A stretch of DNA of 64,000 bases from Conyzicola nivalis (lineage in GTDB: Bacteria > Actinomycetota > Actinomycetes > Actinomycetales > Microbacteriaceae): assembly GCF_014639655.1 (NCBI RefSeq), contig NZ_BMGB01000001.1:62001-126000 (forward strand), given 5' to 3'. The notes below the pieces were generated by a model. It saw only the letters and a program-made list of their open reading frames with translations, was not told where the DNA came from and made no database searches. Shown here piece by piece: positions 26,634 through 36,700 of the stretch. The first letter of the stretch is position 1. Every line of letters begins with the position of its first letter. Both the position numbers and the translations under genes were made by a program.

Positions 26634-27479
26634 ATGACCGGACCGATCGACCTGCACGCCCACAGCAGCGTCTCCGACGGCACGGAGACACCGAGCGAGC
26701 TCGTGGAAGCGGCGGTCGACGCGGGCCTGAGCGCGGTGGCGCTGACCGACCACGATTCGACCGCGGGCTGGGCAGAGGCGGGCGCCGCGGCATCCGGAAC
26801 CGGTCTTATGGTCGTTCCCGGCATGGAGCTGAGCACCAACCACGGCCCCGCGAGCGTGCACATGCTCGCCTACCTCTTCGACCCGAGCGACGTGAACGTG
26901 CTGCGCGAGACCGCCCTGATCCGCGACGGGCGGCTGCACCGGGCCGAACGCATCGTGGAGCGCATCGCCGCCGACTACGCCATCACCTGGGACGACGTGC
27001 TCGCGCAGTCCGTCGACGGAGGAACCATCGGCCGCCCGCACATCGCCGACGCGCTCGTCGAGAAGGGATTCGTCACCGACCGCAGCGCCGCGTTCGAGAG
27101 CATCCTGCACTGGCGCAGCGGCTACTACGAGAAGTACTACGCGCCGTCACCGCTCGACGGCGTGAAGCTCATCGTCGCGGCCGGGGGAGCGCCCGTGCTC
27201 GCGCACCCCGGCACCCGCGGGCGCGACTGGGTGATCGACGAGCGCAACATGGCCAAGCTCAAGAACGCCGGACTGTTCGGGCTGGAGGTGTTCCACCGCG
27301 ACAACACCGCGAGCGGCAAGGAGCGCCTGTTCGAACTCGCGGAGATGTTCGACCTCGCGGTCACCGGATCGAGCGACTACCACGGCGAGGGCAAGCCGAA
27401 CCGGCTCGCCGAGAACACGACGAGTCCCGAGGTGCTGGAGAAGCTGCTCGCGACCGCGACGGGCTCTCGGCCGTTCTAG
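26634..27479 (+). CDS. PHP-domain phosphoesterase (nucleoside 3',5'-bisphosphate phosphatase-like)
   Basis: The 281-residue product is a PHP-family metallohydrolase. Metal-binding motifs are DLHAHSSVSDGT near the N-terminus, LTDHDS, and later APVLAHPG and SSDYHGEGK. Length and motif order match the TrpH/YciV/RNase AM group, which removes the 3' phosphate of nucleoside bisphosphates or trims RNA 5' ends. TAGAGT (26622-26627) is 6 nt before the ATG. It stands alone, divergent from the EEP gene. The exact substrate is inferred from the family. Confidence 0.85.
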   Translation: MTGPIDLHAHSSVSDGTETPSELVEAAVDAGLSAVALTDHDSTAGWAEAGAAASGTGLMVVPGMELSTNHGPASVHMLAYLFDPSDVNVLRETALIRDGRLHRAERIVERIAADYAITWDDVLAQSVDGGTIGRPHIADALVEKGFVTDRSAAFESILHWRSGYYEKYYAPSPLDGVKLIVAAGGAPVLAHPGTRGRDWVIDERNMAKLKNAGLFGLEVFHRDNTASGKERLFELAEMFDLAVTGSSDYHGEGKPNRLAENTTSPEVLEKLLATATGSRPF

Positions 27480-27497
27480 CCGGCTCGGGTCTCGCAA

Positions 27498-27577
27498 CTC
27501 AGGCAGATTCGCGGATGCTGCGGCGCCCGCCGCCCGAACCCGCGGCGACGACTACACCCAGCCCCTTTCTGCCTGAG
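27498..27577. repeat. 10-bp inverted repeat in the PHP/helicase gap
   Basis: CTCAGGCAGA (27498-27507) and TCTGCCTGAG (27568-27577) are exact inverted repeats 60 bp apart, lying just after the PHP gene. They could form a long-range stem or be the ends of a small element. The strong terminator at 27620 lies outside. Confidence 0.45.
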
Positions 27578-27619
27578 GTGCGCGCGGAGTGCGGTGCGAT
27601 CGTTCCGGCGCGCGAAAAA

Positions 27620-27643
27620 GGGGCCGGGCGTGAGCCCGGCCCC
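27620..27643. terminator. Hairpin terminator between PHP and DEAD-box genes
   Basis: GGGGCCGGGC (27620-27629) pairs perfectly with GCCCGGCCCC (27634-27643) around a GTGA tetraloop. It is preceded by GAAAAA, so it functions best for the reverse-strand helicase (poly-U after the stem on that strand) and may stop both convergent genes. Confidence 0.85.
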
Positions 27644-27661
27644 TCGTTGCGCTGAGCGGTG

Positions 27662-29083
27662 TTACTCGGCCGCGGGCGTCGACGGGCGACGTGTGCGCGA
27701 ACGGTTGCGGCTGCGCGGCGGACGGGAGGCGCCGTCGGCCGCGGGGGTCGTCGCGGGGGCGTTCGAGCCGCCCGCGGCGGAGTCGCGCGGCGGGCGTCCG
27801 CCACGGTCGCCGCCGGAACGCTGGCCGCCGTCACGACCGCCGCGACCGCCGTCGCGCGAGCCCGAGGCCGCCTGCGGTTCGCGGACGCGGGGCGGGCCCG
27901 CCGTCTTCAGGCGGCCCTTCGAGTCTGCGGGGATGTCGAGGTCAGCGTAGAGGTGGGGCGACGAGGAGTAGGTCTCCATCGGCTCGGGGATGCCCATCTC
28001 GAGCGCCTTGTTGATGAGCGACCACTTGTGCATGTCGTCCCAGTCGACGAACGTGACGGCGATGCCGGTCTTTCCCGCGCGGCCGGTGCGGCCGGCGCGG
28101 TGCAGGTACGTGTCGTGGTCGTCGGGGATGGTGTGGTTGATGACGTGGGTCACGTCATTGACGTCGATACCGCGAGCCGCGACATCCGTGGCGATCAGGA
28201 TGTCTTTCTTGCCGGCCTTGAACGCGACCATCGCGCGCTCGCGCTGGTCCTGGTTGAGGTCTCCGTGCACGGCGGCCGCGTTGAATCCGCGGTCGTTGAG
28301 TTCCTCGACGAGCTTCGCCGCCGCGCGCTTGGTGCGGGTGAAGACGACGGTCTTGCCGCGGCCCTCGGCCTGCAGGATGCGGGCGATGACCTCGTCCTTG
28401 TCGAGCGAGTGCGCGCGGTAGACGACGTGCTTGATGTTCTTCTGCGTCAGGCCCTCGTTGGGGTCGGTCGCGCGGATGTGGATCGGCTTGTTCATAAAGC
28501 GACGAGCGAGCGCCACGATCGGGCCGGGCATCGTGGCCGAGAACAGCATGGTGTGACGGTTCGTCGGCGTCTGGGCGAAGAGCTTCTCGATGTCGCTGAG
28601 GAAGCCGAGGTCGAGCATCTTGTCTGCCTCGTCGAGCACCATGACCTTGATGTCCTTGAGCGACAGCATGCGCTGGCTCGCGAGGTCGAGGAGACGGCCG
28701 GGCGTGCCGACGATGACCTGTGCTCCGGCCTTGATCTGTTCGACCTGGCCCTCGTAGGCCTTGCCCCCGTAGATGGCCGCGACGGTGGTGGAGCGGTTGG
28801 ATGCCGCGAGCGTGAGGTCTTCGGCAACCTGGACGCACAACTCGCGCGTCGGTACGACGACGAGCGCCTGCACCCCGGGGGCGGGGTTCAGGCCGAGTTC
28901 CTGAAGCAGGGGGAGGCCGAACCCGAGGGTCTTACCGGTACCCGTCTTGGCCTGGCCGATGATGTCCTGTCCGGCGAGACCCATGGGGATGGTCTGCTCC
29001 TGGATGGGGAAGGGCTCGACGATGCCCTTGGTTGCGAGCGCGTCGACCATGTCCTGGTCGACTTTGAGATCAGCGAATGTCAA
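27662..29083 (-). CDS. DEAD-box ATP-dependent RNA helicase
   Basis: The 473-residue product unwinds RNA duplexes. The family motifs occur in order: Q motif FPIQEQTIP, motif I AKTGTGKT, Ia PTRELCVQV, II VLDEADKML, III FSATMPG, and VI HRAGRTGRAGKTG. The C-terminal ~90 residues are basic and Arg/Gly/Ser-rich, an RNA-binding tail resembling RhlE/CsdA-type proteins. The start is TTG at 29083 with AAGGG upstream. The 157-bp gap to the divergent ferritin-like gene leaves room for a leader, common in cold-induced helicases, but no specific element is clear. Confidence 0.95.
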   Translation of the reverse strand: MTFADLKVDQDMVDALATKGIVEPFPIQEQTIPMGLAGQDIIGQAKTGTGKTLGFGLPLLQELGLNPAPGVQALVVVPTRELCVQVAEDLTLAASNRSTTVAAIYGGKAYEGQVEQIKAGAQVIVGTPGRLLDLASQRMLSLKDIKVMVLDEADKMLDLGFLSDIEKLFAQTPTNRHTMLFSATMPGPIVALARRFMNKPIHIRATDPNEGLTQKNIKHVVYRAHSLDKDEVIARILQAEGRGKTVVFTRTKRAAAKLVEELNDRGFNAAAVHGDLNQDQRERAMVAFKAGKKDILIATDVAARGIDVNDVTHVINHTIPDDHDTYLHRAGRTGRAGKTGIAVTFVDWDDMHKWSLINKALEMGIPEPMETYSSSPHLYADLDIPADSKGRLKTAGPPRVREPQAASGSRDGGRGGRDGGQRSGGDRGGRPPRDSAAGGSNAPATTPAADGASRPPRSRNRSRTRRPSTPAAE

Positions 29084-29240
29084 TTGAGATAGCCCTTACG
29101 GATTACGAGGTACGCCCGCTTTGTCCTAGGGCGTAGGGCCCCCGCCAGAAATGGGGGGCATTGCGGCTAGTTTAGCCGTTTGTGCTGGGAAGAGGGGTCG
29201 CCGCGCTGCCCGCGGCGGATCAGCCCCCTAAGCTGGGCAC

Positions 29241-29957
29241 GTGGTCAATTGGTTTTCGCGCACGGGCAAGCGCGCAGAAGTTCCGCGTCTTCGTCCCCGG
29301 TCCGAGACCGAACCGGCCACCAAGGTCGACCTGGCTGAACTCACGCCCGACCTGCTCACCTTCCTCGGCAAGGCCGCGTACCTGCAGCTGACGATCTTCG
29401 AAAACCTCGGCCGAGCCATGGCCGTCGCGCCGACGACCGAGGCGAAAGAGGTGCTGAGCCGGGTTGCGGCGCTGTCGCTCGCCAAGCACCACGGCCTCAC
29501 CGCCGAGATCCGCCGCCACGGCGAAGAGCCGGGCGCCGTGATGGAGCCGTTCACGCGTTCGATCGACGACTTCCAGCGCGTCACCCAGGGCGGCGACTGG
29601 TTCGAAGAACTGCTCGCCTGCCACATCACCGCGGGCTTCCTCGACGACTTCTTCGTGCACCTCGCTGCCGGGCTCCCCACCGACTACGCCGGTCGGGTCA
29701 CGACGGTGCTGCGCGCTGACTCCGGTGCCGAGCTGCTCGCCGACGAGCTGCGCCGCGAGATCGAGGCCGACGACAAGCTCGACTCGCGCCTGGCCATGTG
29801 GGGCAGGCGGCTCGTGGGCGACACGATGCTGGTGGCCCGCGCGACGCTCGCGCCGAGCGCCAACAGTGTGAGCGACGAGGCGCGCATCGAGCCGGTGTTC
29901 ACCGAGCTGATCGCAGCACACACCCGCCGCATGGACGGCCTCGGCCTCACGGCCTAG
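29241..29957 (+). CDS. Ferritin-like fold protein (tRNA-hydroxylase/MiaE-like superfamily)
   Basis: The 238-residue product is mostly helical and fits the actinobacterial ferritin-like family annotated near RNA helicases and DUF3107. Candidate iron ligands are Glu in LTIFENLGRAM and the later AALSLAKHHGLTAEI and FEELLACHITAGFLDDF segments, giving Glu/His pairs on adjacent helices. Whether it is a hydroxylase or an iron-storage type cannot be told. TAAGCT (29229-29234) is 6 nt before the GTG start, so it is probably leaderless. Confidence 0.75.
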   Translation: MVNWFSRTGKRAEVPRLRPRSETEPATKVDLAELTPDLLTFLGKAAYLQLTIFENLGRAMAVAPTTEAKEVLSRVAALSLAKHHGLTAEIRRHGEEPGAVMEPFTRSIDDFQRVTQGGDWFEELLACHITAGFLDDFFVHLAAGLPTDYAGRVTTVLRADSGAELLADELRREIEADDKLDSRLAMWGRRLVGDTMLVARATLAPSANSVSDEARIEPVFTELIAAHTRRMDGLGLTA

Positions 29958-30006
29958 CGCTGTTCGCGCCGCGGTACAGACCACAACCGGCCCTGGGTGG
30001 CGTCGG

Positions 30007-30303
30007 TTAGGCGCGGCCGCCCGACAGCTCGGTCAGCAGTGCGCGGTCGGCGACGTGCCGACGCGCAGGGAGACGGAGCGCCACGACGAGCGCGGCGAGG
30101 ATGCCGACCGCGAGGGCGATCACCCAGATCCAGCCGCCGTCGAAGGTGAAGCCGAGCCAGAGCAGGCCCACCCAGACGACGGATGACACGGCCGCCGCCA
30201 CACCGGCGGGGAGTGCGACGCCGTAGGTCTCACGACCGCGCAGCAGGAACGGCAGGGCGAACCCGACGCCCGCGGCAATGAGAACGACGAACAGCAGCTC
30301 CAT
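30007..30303 (-). CDS. Small membrane protein with three helices
   Basis: The 98-residue product has three hydrophobic segments (about residues 2-20, 30-50 and 57-78) and a basic C-terminal tail. It starts 3 bp after the stop of the DUF3107 gene on the same strand, so the two are cotranscribed. No family is recognised. Confidence 0.7.
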   Translation of the reverse strand: MELLFVVLIAAGVGFALPFLLRGRETYGVALPAGVAAAVSSVVWVGLLWLGFTFDGGWIWVIALAVGILAALVVALRLPARRHVADRALLTELSGGRA

Positions 30304-30306
30304 GGG

Positions 30307-30531
30307 TCAGGCGACGAAGCCGACGCGGCGGGTCGACTCGGAGCCGATCTCGATGTAGCCGATGCCCGAGACGGGAACGAGGTAGAGCTTGCCCTTGCTG
30401 TCGACGAGCTTGACGAACTTGGTGTCCGTCTCGAGGGCGGTCGCGACGATGGTCTCGACCTCCTGGGCCGTCTGCGACGACTCGAAATTGATCTCACGGG
30501 GGCTGTTGATGATTCCGATGCGAATGTCCAC
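30307..30531 (-). CDS. DUF3107 family protein
   Basis: The 74-residue product (start GTG 30531) opens MDIRIGIINSPREINFES and matches the small actinobacterial DUF3107 family, which in mycobacteria (TB9.4) lies near the same helicase locus. It is a compact alpha/beta protein without signal or membrane segment. TAATCT (plus-strand 30538-30543) is 6 nt from the start, so it is leaderless. Function unknown. Confidence 0.9.
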   Translation of the reverse strand: MDIRIGIINSPREINFESSQTAQEVETIVATALETDTKFVKLVDSKGKLYLVPVSGIGYIEIGSESTRRVGFVA

Positions 30532-30630
30532 GAAGCAAGATTACGACACCGCGCGAGCGCGCCGCCGACACGTTCACTCCTGGCATAACCGTAGCCGGCC
30601 GTGTCGGTGCCGCCGGGTACCGTATTGAGC

Positions 30631-33600
30631 GTGGCCATCCGGGGATTCGAACGAGCGAGCGCTCCCGTCGCGGGCACCGCGGGTGTGGATCTCGACCCCT
30701 CGCAGCGGGTAGTCATCGACACCGCAGACGACGAATCGGCCGCGGTCATCGGCGCGCCCGGCACCGGCAAGACGGCGACGCTGATCGAGCTCGTCGCCGA
30801 CCGTGTGCTGCAGCGAGGGTGGAACCCCGACGAACTCGTCGTGCTCACCCCGAACCGGGCGTCCGCCACCCGCCTGCGCGACTCCCTCGCTCTGCGCCTG
30901 GGCGTCGCGACGAACGGCCCGATCGCCCGCACCACCAACTCCGTCGCGTTCGAGCTCGTGCAGCACGCCGCCCAGATCGCCGGGGCCGACCGCCCCAAGC
31001 TGCTCACCGGCGGCGACCAAGACCAGATCGTCAAAGAGATCCTGCAGGGTCACATCGACGACGGCACCGGGCCCGCGTGGCCCGACATTCTCGCGCCCGA
31101 GGTGCGGCAGCTGGGCGGCTTCCGCACCGAGCTGCGCGAACTGATGATGCGCGCGACCGAGTTCGGCGTCTCGCCTCAGCGGTTGCGCGAGCTCGGCGCG
31201 CTGCACGACCACGCCGAGTGGGTCGCGGCGGCCGACTTCATCGACGAGTACCTCGGCATCGTAGGTTCGATGGCCGAGAACGCCCTCGACGCCGCAGAGC
31301 TCATGGCCTTCGCCACGGCCGCGCTCGAGGGCGACATCGGCGACAAGCTGGGTCGGCTCAAACTCGTGATCGTCGACGACCTTCAGGAGACCACCGAGGC
31401 CACGATCGGCCTGCTGCGCGCGTTCGTGGCGCGCGGCGTCGCGGTGGTCGCGTTCGGTGATCCGGATGTCGCGACCAACGCATTCCGCAGCGGAGAGCGC
31501 GACGCCCTCGGCACGCTGTCCACGCGGCTGGGGTTGCCGGGCCTGCGCACCTTCATCCTGAGCACCGCGCACCGGCAGGGCCCAGAACTGCGCGCACTGA
31601 CCAGCGCGGTGACCGACCGCATCGGCACCGCCGCCGCCGGCAGGCAGCACGCTGCCGTCGCGGGGGGCGTGGCATCCGACCAACCCGTCGTCACGGTGAG
31701 TGCCGCGACGCCGGCCCGCGAGGTCGCGGCGATCGCGCGCCTGTTCCGCCAGCATCACCTGCTCGGCGGGGTGTCGTTCTCCCGCATGGCCGTCGTGGTG
31801 CGCACCGGCTCGCTCATCCGCCCGGTCTCGCGGGCGCTCGCGCTCGCCGAGGTGCCCACCCACACCCTCGCCGGCGCGACCGCCCTGCGCGACGACCACG
31901 CCGCGCGCGCGCTCGTCACCGTCGTCGACGTCGCGCTCGGCCGCACCGAACTCACACCGCCGGTCGCCACCGAGATCATGCTCGGCCCGTTCGGCGGATT
32001 CGACCGGCTCGCCCTGCGCCGCCTGCGGGTCGCGCTGCGGGCCGAGGAGCTCGCGGGCGGCGGCAACCGCGGCAGCGACGAACTGCTCGTCGAGGCGCTC
32101 GGTGCGCCCGGCCGGTTCGCGACGATCGACCACCGCATCGGGCGCAACGCCGACCGCATCGCCCAGACCCTCACGGCCACCCGCGAGCTCGCGCAGACCG
32201 ACGGCTCGATCGAGCAGTTGCTCTGGCTGGTGTGGGAGCGCTCGGGCCTCGCCAAGGTCTGGTTCGAGCAAGCGCTCGGCACCGGACTCACCGCGGCGGA
32301 CGCCAACCGCAACCTCGACGGCGTCATGGCCCTCTTTACCGCCGCGCGCCGGTTCGCCGAGCGGCGCCCCAACGACTCCGCCCGCCTGTTCATCGACGAC
32401 CTGCTGGGCGCCGAGGTACCCGAAGACACCCTCGCCCCTCAGACGAGCGGCGAGTCCGTGCTCGTCACCACGCCGTCGGGAGCCGTGGGCATGGAGTTCG
32501 ACGTCGTCGCTGTCGCCGGGCTGCAGGAGGGCGTGTGGCCCAACCTGCGCATCCGCGGCTCGCTGCTCTACCCGCAGGCGCTCGTCGAGGCGTCGAAGTC
32601 GACCCTAGCCGCGGCGGGCGGCGACGCGGGGGCAGACGCGGTCGACCAGCGCAAGCAGGTGCTCGGCGACGAGCTGCGCATGTTCGCGCTGGCCGTGTCG
32701 CGCGCCAGCACGCAGGTGATCCTCACCGCCGTCGCCAACGAAGACGAGGCCGCATCCGTGCTGTTCGGCCTCGTGCCGGCCGGCCTCGCCGAGGCCCTCG
32801 ACCCGACCGAGTGGCACCCGCTCTCGCTGCGCGGTGTCACCGGGAGGCTGCGGCGCGAACTCGTGCGGCCCCGCCCCGACGCGTCGGCCTTGTTCGCCGC
32901 GGCAGACCGGGCGGATGCCGCGGCTTCCCTCGCCCGACTGGCACGCGAGAGCGTTCCGGGCGCGGATCCCGCCGAATGGCACGGCGTGCTGCAGCCCTCG
33001 ACGACCGGCCCCCTGCACGACCTCGACGACCCCGACGTGGTCGTCGGCGTCTCGCCCTCGAAGCTGGAGGCGTTCGAGGAGAGCCCGCTCAACTGGTTCA
33101 TCGACGTGATGAGCGGCACCCAGACCAGCACCGCCATGGGGCTCGGCACGATCGTGCACTGGGCGATGGAGACGGCAACCGACCCCTCGCTCGACGCGCT
33201 CTGGGAGGCCGTGCAGTCGCGCTGGAGCGAGCTGCTCTTCGAGTCGCCGTGGCTCGCCGAGAAGCAGAAGCGCGCGGCACGCGTGCTCACCGCCGGGCTC
33301 TCCGAGTACCTGCACGACTTCCACTCCGCCGGTCGGAAGCTGGTCGCGCCCGAGGCGGCGTTCAGCGTCCTCGTGGGCCGAGGCAAGCTCAACGGCAAGA
33401 TCGACCGGGTCGAGCAGCACGAAGACGGTTCGATCGTGATCGTCGACCTCAAGACCGGGCGCGCCGAGACCAACCAGACGAAAATCGACACCAACGCCCA
33501 GCTCGGCGCCTACCAGCTCGCCTACGACCACGGCGTGCTCGAACAACTGCCCGACGGCCACCAGCCCGGCGGCGCGAAACTGCTCTACGTGGCATCCGGC

Positions 33601-33798
33601 AAAGGCGGCAAGCTGTACCGCGAGGCCGTCCAGGGTCCGCTCGTCGGTCCCGAACTCGACGAGCTGCGGGCACGCATCGAGCTCGCCGCGATCGGCATGG
33701 CGGCCGCCGAGTTCGCGGGGGTCTTGAACCTCGACAGCTACGGCTCCGGTAACGACCCTAAGTACCGCATCCATCTGGTCAAGGCGGTCAGCGCGTGA
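30631..33798 (+). CDS. adnA: Helicase-nuclease subunit AdnA (UvrD-like with RecB-type nuclease)
   Basis: AdnAB is the actinobacterial DNA-end-resecting helicase-nuclease used in double-strand break repair. From GTG 30631 the product has 1055 residues, the length of mycobacterial AdnA. Walker A is GAPGTGKT (41-48), but motif II is DDLQE (249-253) in place of DEXQD, so the motor is expected to be weak, as known for AdnA. The C-terminal RecB-type nuclease has SPSKLEAFEESPLNWF, KIDR (Asp925), DLKTG (Asp939, Lys941) and QLGAYQLAY. TACCGT (30618-30623) is 7 nt before GTG, suggesting a leaderless start. adnB overlaps its stop as GTGA. Confidence 0.92.
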   Translation: MAIRGFERASAPVAGTAGVDLDPSQRVVIDTADDESAAVIGAPGTGKTATLIELVADRVLQRGWNPDELVVLTPNRASATRLRDSLALRLGVATNGPIARTTNSVAFELVQHAAQIAGADRPKLLTGGDQDQIVKEILQGHIDDGTGPAWPDILAPEVRQLGGFRTELRELMMRATEFGVSPQRLRELGALHDHAEWVAAADFIDEYLGIVGSMAENALDAAELMAFATAALEGDIGDKLGRLKLVIVDDLQETTEATIGLLRAFVARGVAVVAFGDPDVATNAFRSGERDALGTLSTRLGLPGLRTFILSTAHRQGPELRALTSAVTDRIGTAAAGRQHAAVAGGVASDQPVVTVSAATPAREVAAIARLFRQHHLLGGVSFSRMAVVVRTGSLIRPVSRALALAEVPTHTLAGATALRDDHAARALVTVVDVALGRTELTPPVATEIMLGPFGGFDRLALRRLRVALRAEELAGGGNRGSDELLVEALGAPGRFATIDHRIGRNADRIAQTLTATRELAQTDGSIEQLLWLVWERSGLAKVWFEQALGTGLTAADANRNLDGVMALFTAARRFAERRPNDSARLFIDDLLGAEVPEDTLAPQTSGESVLVTTPSGAVGMEFDVVAVAGLQEGVWPNLRIRGSLLYPQALVEASKSTLAAAGGDAGADAVDQRKQVLGDELRMFALAVSRASTQVILTAVANEDEAASVLFGLVPAGLAEALDPTEWHPLSLRGVTGRLRRELVRPRPDASALFAAADRADAAASLARLARESVPGADPAEWHGVLQPSTTGPLHDLDDPDVVVGVSPSKLEAFEESPLNWFIDVMSGTQTSTAMGLGTIVHWAMETATDPSLDALWEAVQSRWSELLFESPWLAEKQKRAARVLTAGLSEYLHDFHSAGRKLVAPEAAFSVLVGRGKLNGKIDRVEQHEDGSIVIVDLKTGRAETNQTKIDTNAQLGAYQLAYDHGVLEQLPDGHQPGGAKLLYVASGKGGKLYREAVQGPLVGPELDELRARIELAAIGMAAAEFAGVLNLDSYGSGNDPKYRIHLVKAVSA

Positions 33799-36700
33799 TA
33801 CCCATGACGACCGTCTCCACCAGAGTCAGTGCTCTCGACATCGCGGCGGCGATCAAGGGCAACCCGCCCACGCCGCAGCAACGTGCCGTGATCGAGGCCG
33901 ACCTCGCCCCGGCCCTTGTCATCGCGGGCGCCGGAAGCGGCAAGACCGAGACCATGGCCAACCGCGTGCTCTACCTGCTCGCCAACGGCATGGTCAAACC
34001 GAGCGAGGTGCTGGGGCTCACCTTCACGCGCAAGGCGGCCGGCGAACTGGCCACGCGCATCCGCGAACGCATCGAACAGCTTGCGGTGGCCGGCCTCATC
34101 GGCGACGACTACGACGTCTTCGACGCTCCGACCGTCGCGACCTACAATTCTTTCGCCAACTCGATCTACCGCGACAACGCCGCGCTCATCGGACGGGAGA
34201 GCGACGCCGCGGTCTTGAGCGAGGCATCCAGTTGGCAGCTCGCCCGGTCGATCGTGGTCGCGAGCCACGACGAGCGCCTCGCCGATCTCGACAAAAGCGT
34301 CGACGTCGTGACCAAGGCCGTCATCAACCTCAATCACGAGCTGAGCGAGATCGAGCACGGCTCCGACGACGTGCGCCGCATGGTGGGCGAGCTCGGCTCG
34401 GTGCTCGAACTGCCCTACGGCGGGCGGTCGAACGCCCGCTATCCCGAGGTGCGCAAGGCGGTCGAGGCGGTGCAGGGCCTGCCGGTGCTGCTCGACCTCG
34501 CCGACGCGTTCGCCGAGGCGAAGGCCAGCAGGGGGCTCGTCGAGTACTCCGATCAGGTGTCGCTCGCTCTGACGGCGACCGAACGCGTGCCCAAGGTCGC
34601 CGAAGAACTGCGCGAGCGTTTCGCTGTCGTGCTGCTCGACGAGTACCAGGACACGTCGGTCGTGCAGACCCGCCTGTTGAAGAGACTGTTCCGTGACCAC
34701 GCCGTTATGGCCGTCGGAGACCCGCACCAGTCGATTTACGGATGGCGCGGCGCCAGTGCCGCGAACCTGGGCGGTTTCCCGGCCGATTTCAGCAGCACGC
34801 CCGCCACCGTAGCGAAGTTCGACCTCTCGACAAGCTGGCGCAACGGGCACGCGATCCTCGCCGCGGCCAACGCCCTCGTCGAGAAACTGAACGTCGTGAC
34901 CACGGTCGAGGTGGGCGCACTCACGGCGAGCCCGGCGGCCTCCGGCGAAGACCTCTCGGTCGTGTTCGAGGAGACCGTCAACGACGAGGCGGCGGCCACC
35001 GCGGCCTGGCTCAAGGCGCAACTGGCTGTCCCGTCGGCGAAGGGCGAGCAACGTTCCGCGGCTCTGCTCATGCGCACCCGCTCCACGATGTCGGTGTTCA
35101 CCGCCGCGCTCGATGCGGCCGACGTCAAGTATCACGTGCTCGGCATCGGCGGCCTGCTGCAGGAACCCGAGATCGTCGATCTCGTGAGCGCGCTGTGGGT
35201 GGTCAACGATCCGACCGCCGGCTCGCAGCTCATCCGTCTGCTCACCGGTTCGCGCTGGCGCCTCGGCGTCCAAGACATCCACGCGCTCAGCCGCCTCGCG
35301 TCGTGGCTGCGCGACCGGGACTACGCGCAGCAGCCGCTCGACGACGACCTGAAGCAGGCCATGCGCGACTCGGTCGCCGAGAACGAGGGCGGCTCGATCG
35401 TCGAGGCCCTCGACTTCATCGCCCACTCCCGCCGCGAGCACGGTGCACTCAAGAACTTCAGCGAGGCCGGCCTCGACCGGCTGCGCGACGCCGGTGCCCT
35501 GTTCGCCCGCCTTCGGTCGCGTGCCGGGCTCGACCTCGTCGACTTCGTCACCCTCGTCGAGCAGGAGCTCATGCTCGACATCGAGGTGGCCGCGAACGAC
35601 CGGGTGCCGCTCGGCAACGGCAACCTCGAGGCCTTCTTCGACGCGCTCGGTGGCTACCTGGCGAGCGACGACCGCGCCTCCCTCGGCGGTTTCCTCGGTT
35701 GGCTCGCCGTGGCCGAGTGGCGCGACAGCCTCGGCCCCCGCCCCGAAGACCCCGAGCCCGGCACCGTGCAACTGCTCACGATCCACGGCTCGAAAGGGCT
35801 CGAATGGGACATCGTCGCCGTGCCACGCCTCGTCGAGGGCGAGCTTCCCGGCGCCGCGAAAGACGGCTACAACGGCTGGCTGTCGCTCGGCGCCCTCCCC
35901 TACGAGTTCCGCGGCGACGCGAACGAATTGCCTCTGCTGCGGTGGCGCGGCATCGAGACGCAGAAGGAGTTCGACGACAACCGCAAGCGGTTCAAGCTCG
36001 ACCTCGAGGCCCGGCACCGGCTCGAGGAGCGCCGTCTCGCCTACGTCGCCGTCACCCGGGCCCGGCACTCGTTGCTGCTCAGCGGGTCGTTCTGGTCGAA
36101 GCAGTCGAAGCCGCGAACGCCGAGCGAGTTCCTGCTCGACCTCGAAGAGTCGGGCGTGATCGGCGAGCTGCCGGTCGAGAGCGAGAACGAAGAGAACCCG
36201 CTCGGCAGCGAGCCGGAATACCTGCAGTGGCCCGTCGACCCGCTGGGTGTGCGGCGGCAGCGCGTGGAGCAGGGGGCGGCTGTCGTCAGGGAAGCGATCG
36301 CCGACGAGACGCTCACGTGGAACGCGCTCCATTCGCCGGGGAAGTGGAGCGACGACCTCACCCTGCTGCTGCGCGAGCGGGCCGCGCGTCTCGGTGCGAA
36401 CGAGGTGGTGGCGGTTCCCACCCGCGTCTCCGCCTCTCGCTTCAAAGACTTCGTGAGCGAGCCGGCATCCGTGGCCTCGTCGCTGCGCAGGCCGATGCCG
36501 GAACGTCCGTACAAGGCGACCCAGATCGGCACGCTCTTTCACGCCTGGGTCGAGCAGCGGTACGGCATGGGTGGCACGAGCGAAGAGCTCGACACCCTCG
36601 GGTTCGAGCTTGACGAGGGCGACGCCGTCTCGAACGACGCCGAACTCGTGCGGCTGCAAGACGTCTTCGCCCGCTCGGTCTGGGCCGGCCGCCGGCCTGT

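Noticed and set aside
25505-27655. A 716-codon forward frame across the EEP and PHP genes
   Set aside because: It overlaps two well-supported genes in other frames and has no motif of its own.
34820-34850. CTCGACAAGCTGG resembling the family B repeat in adnB
   Set aside because: It encodes LSTSWRNG, a conserved helicase motif, so the likeness is due to protein constraint.
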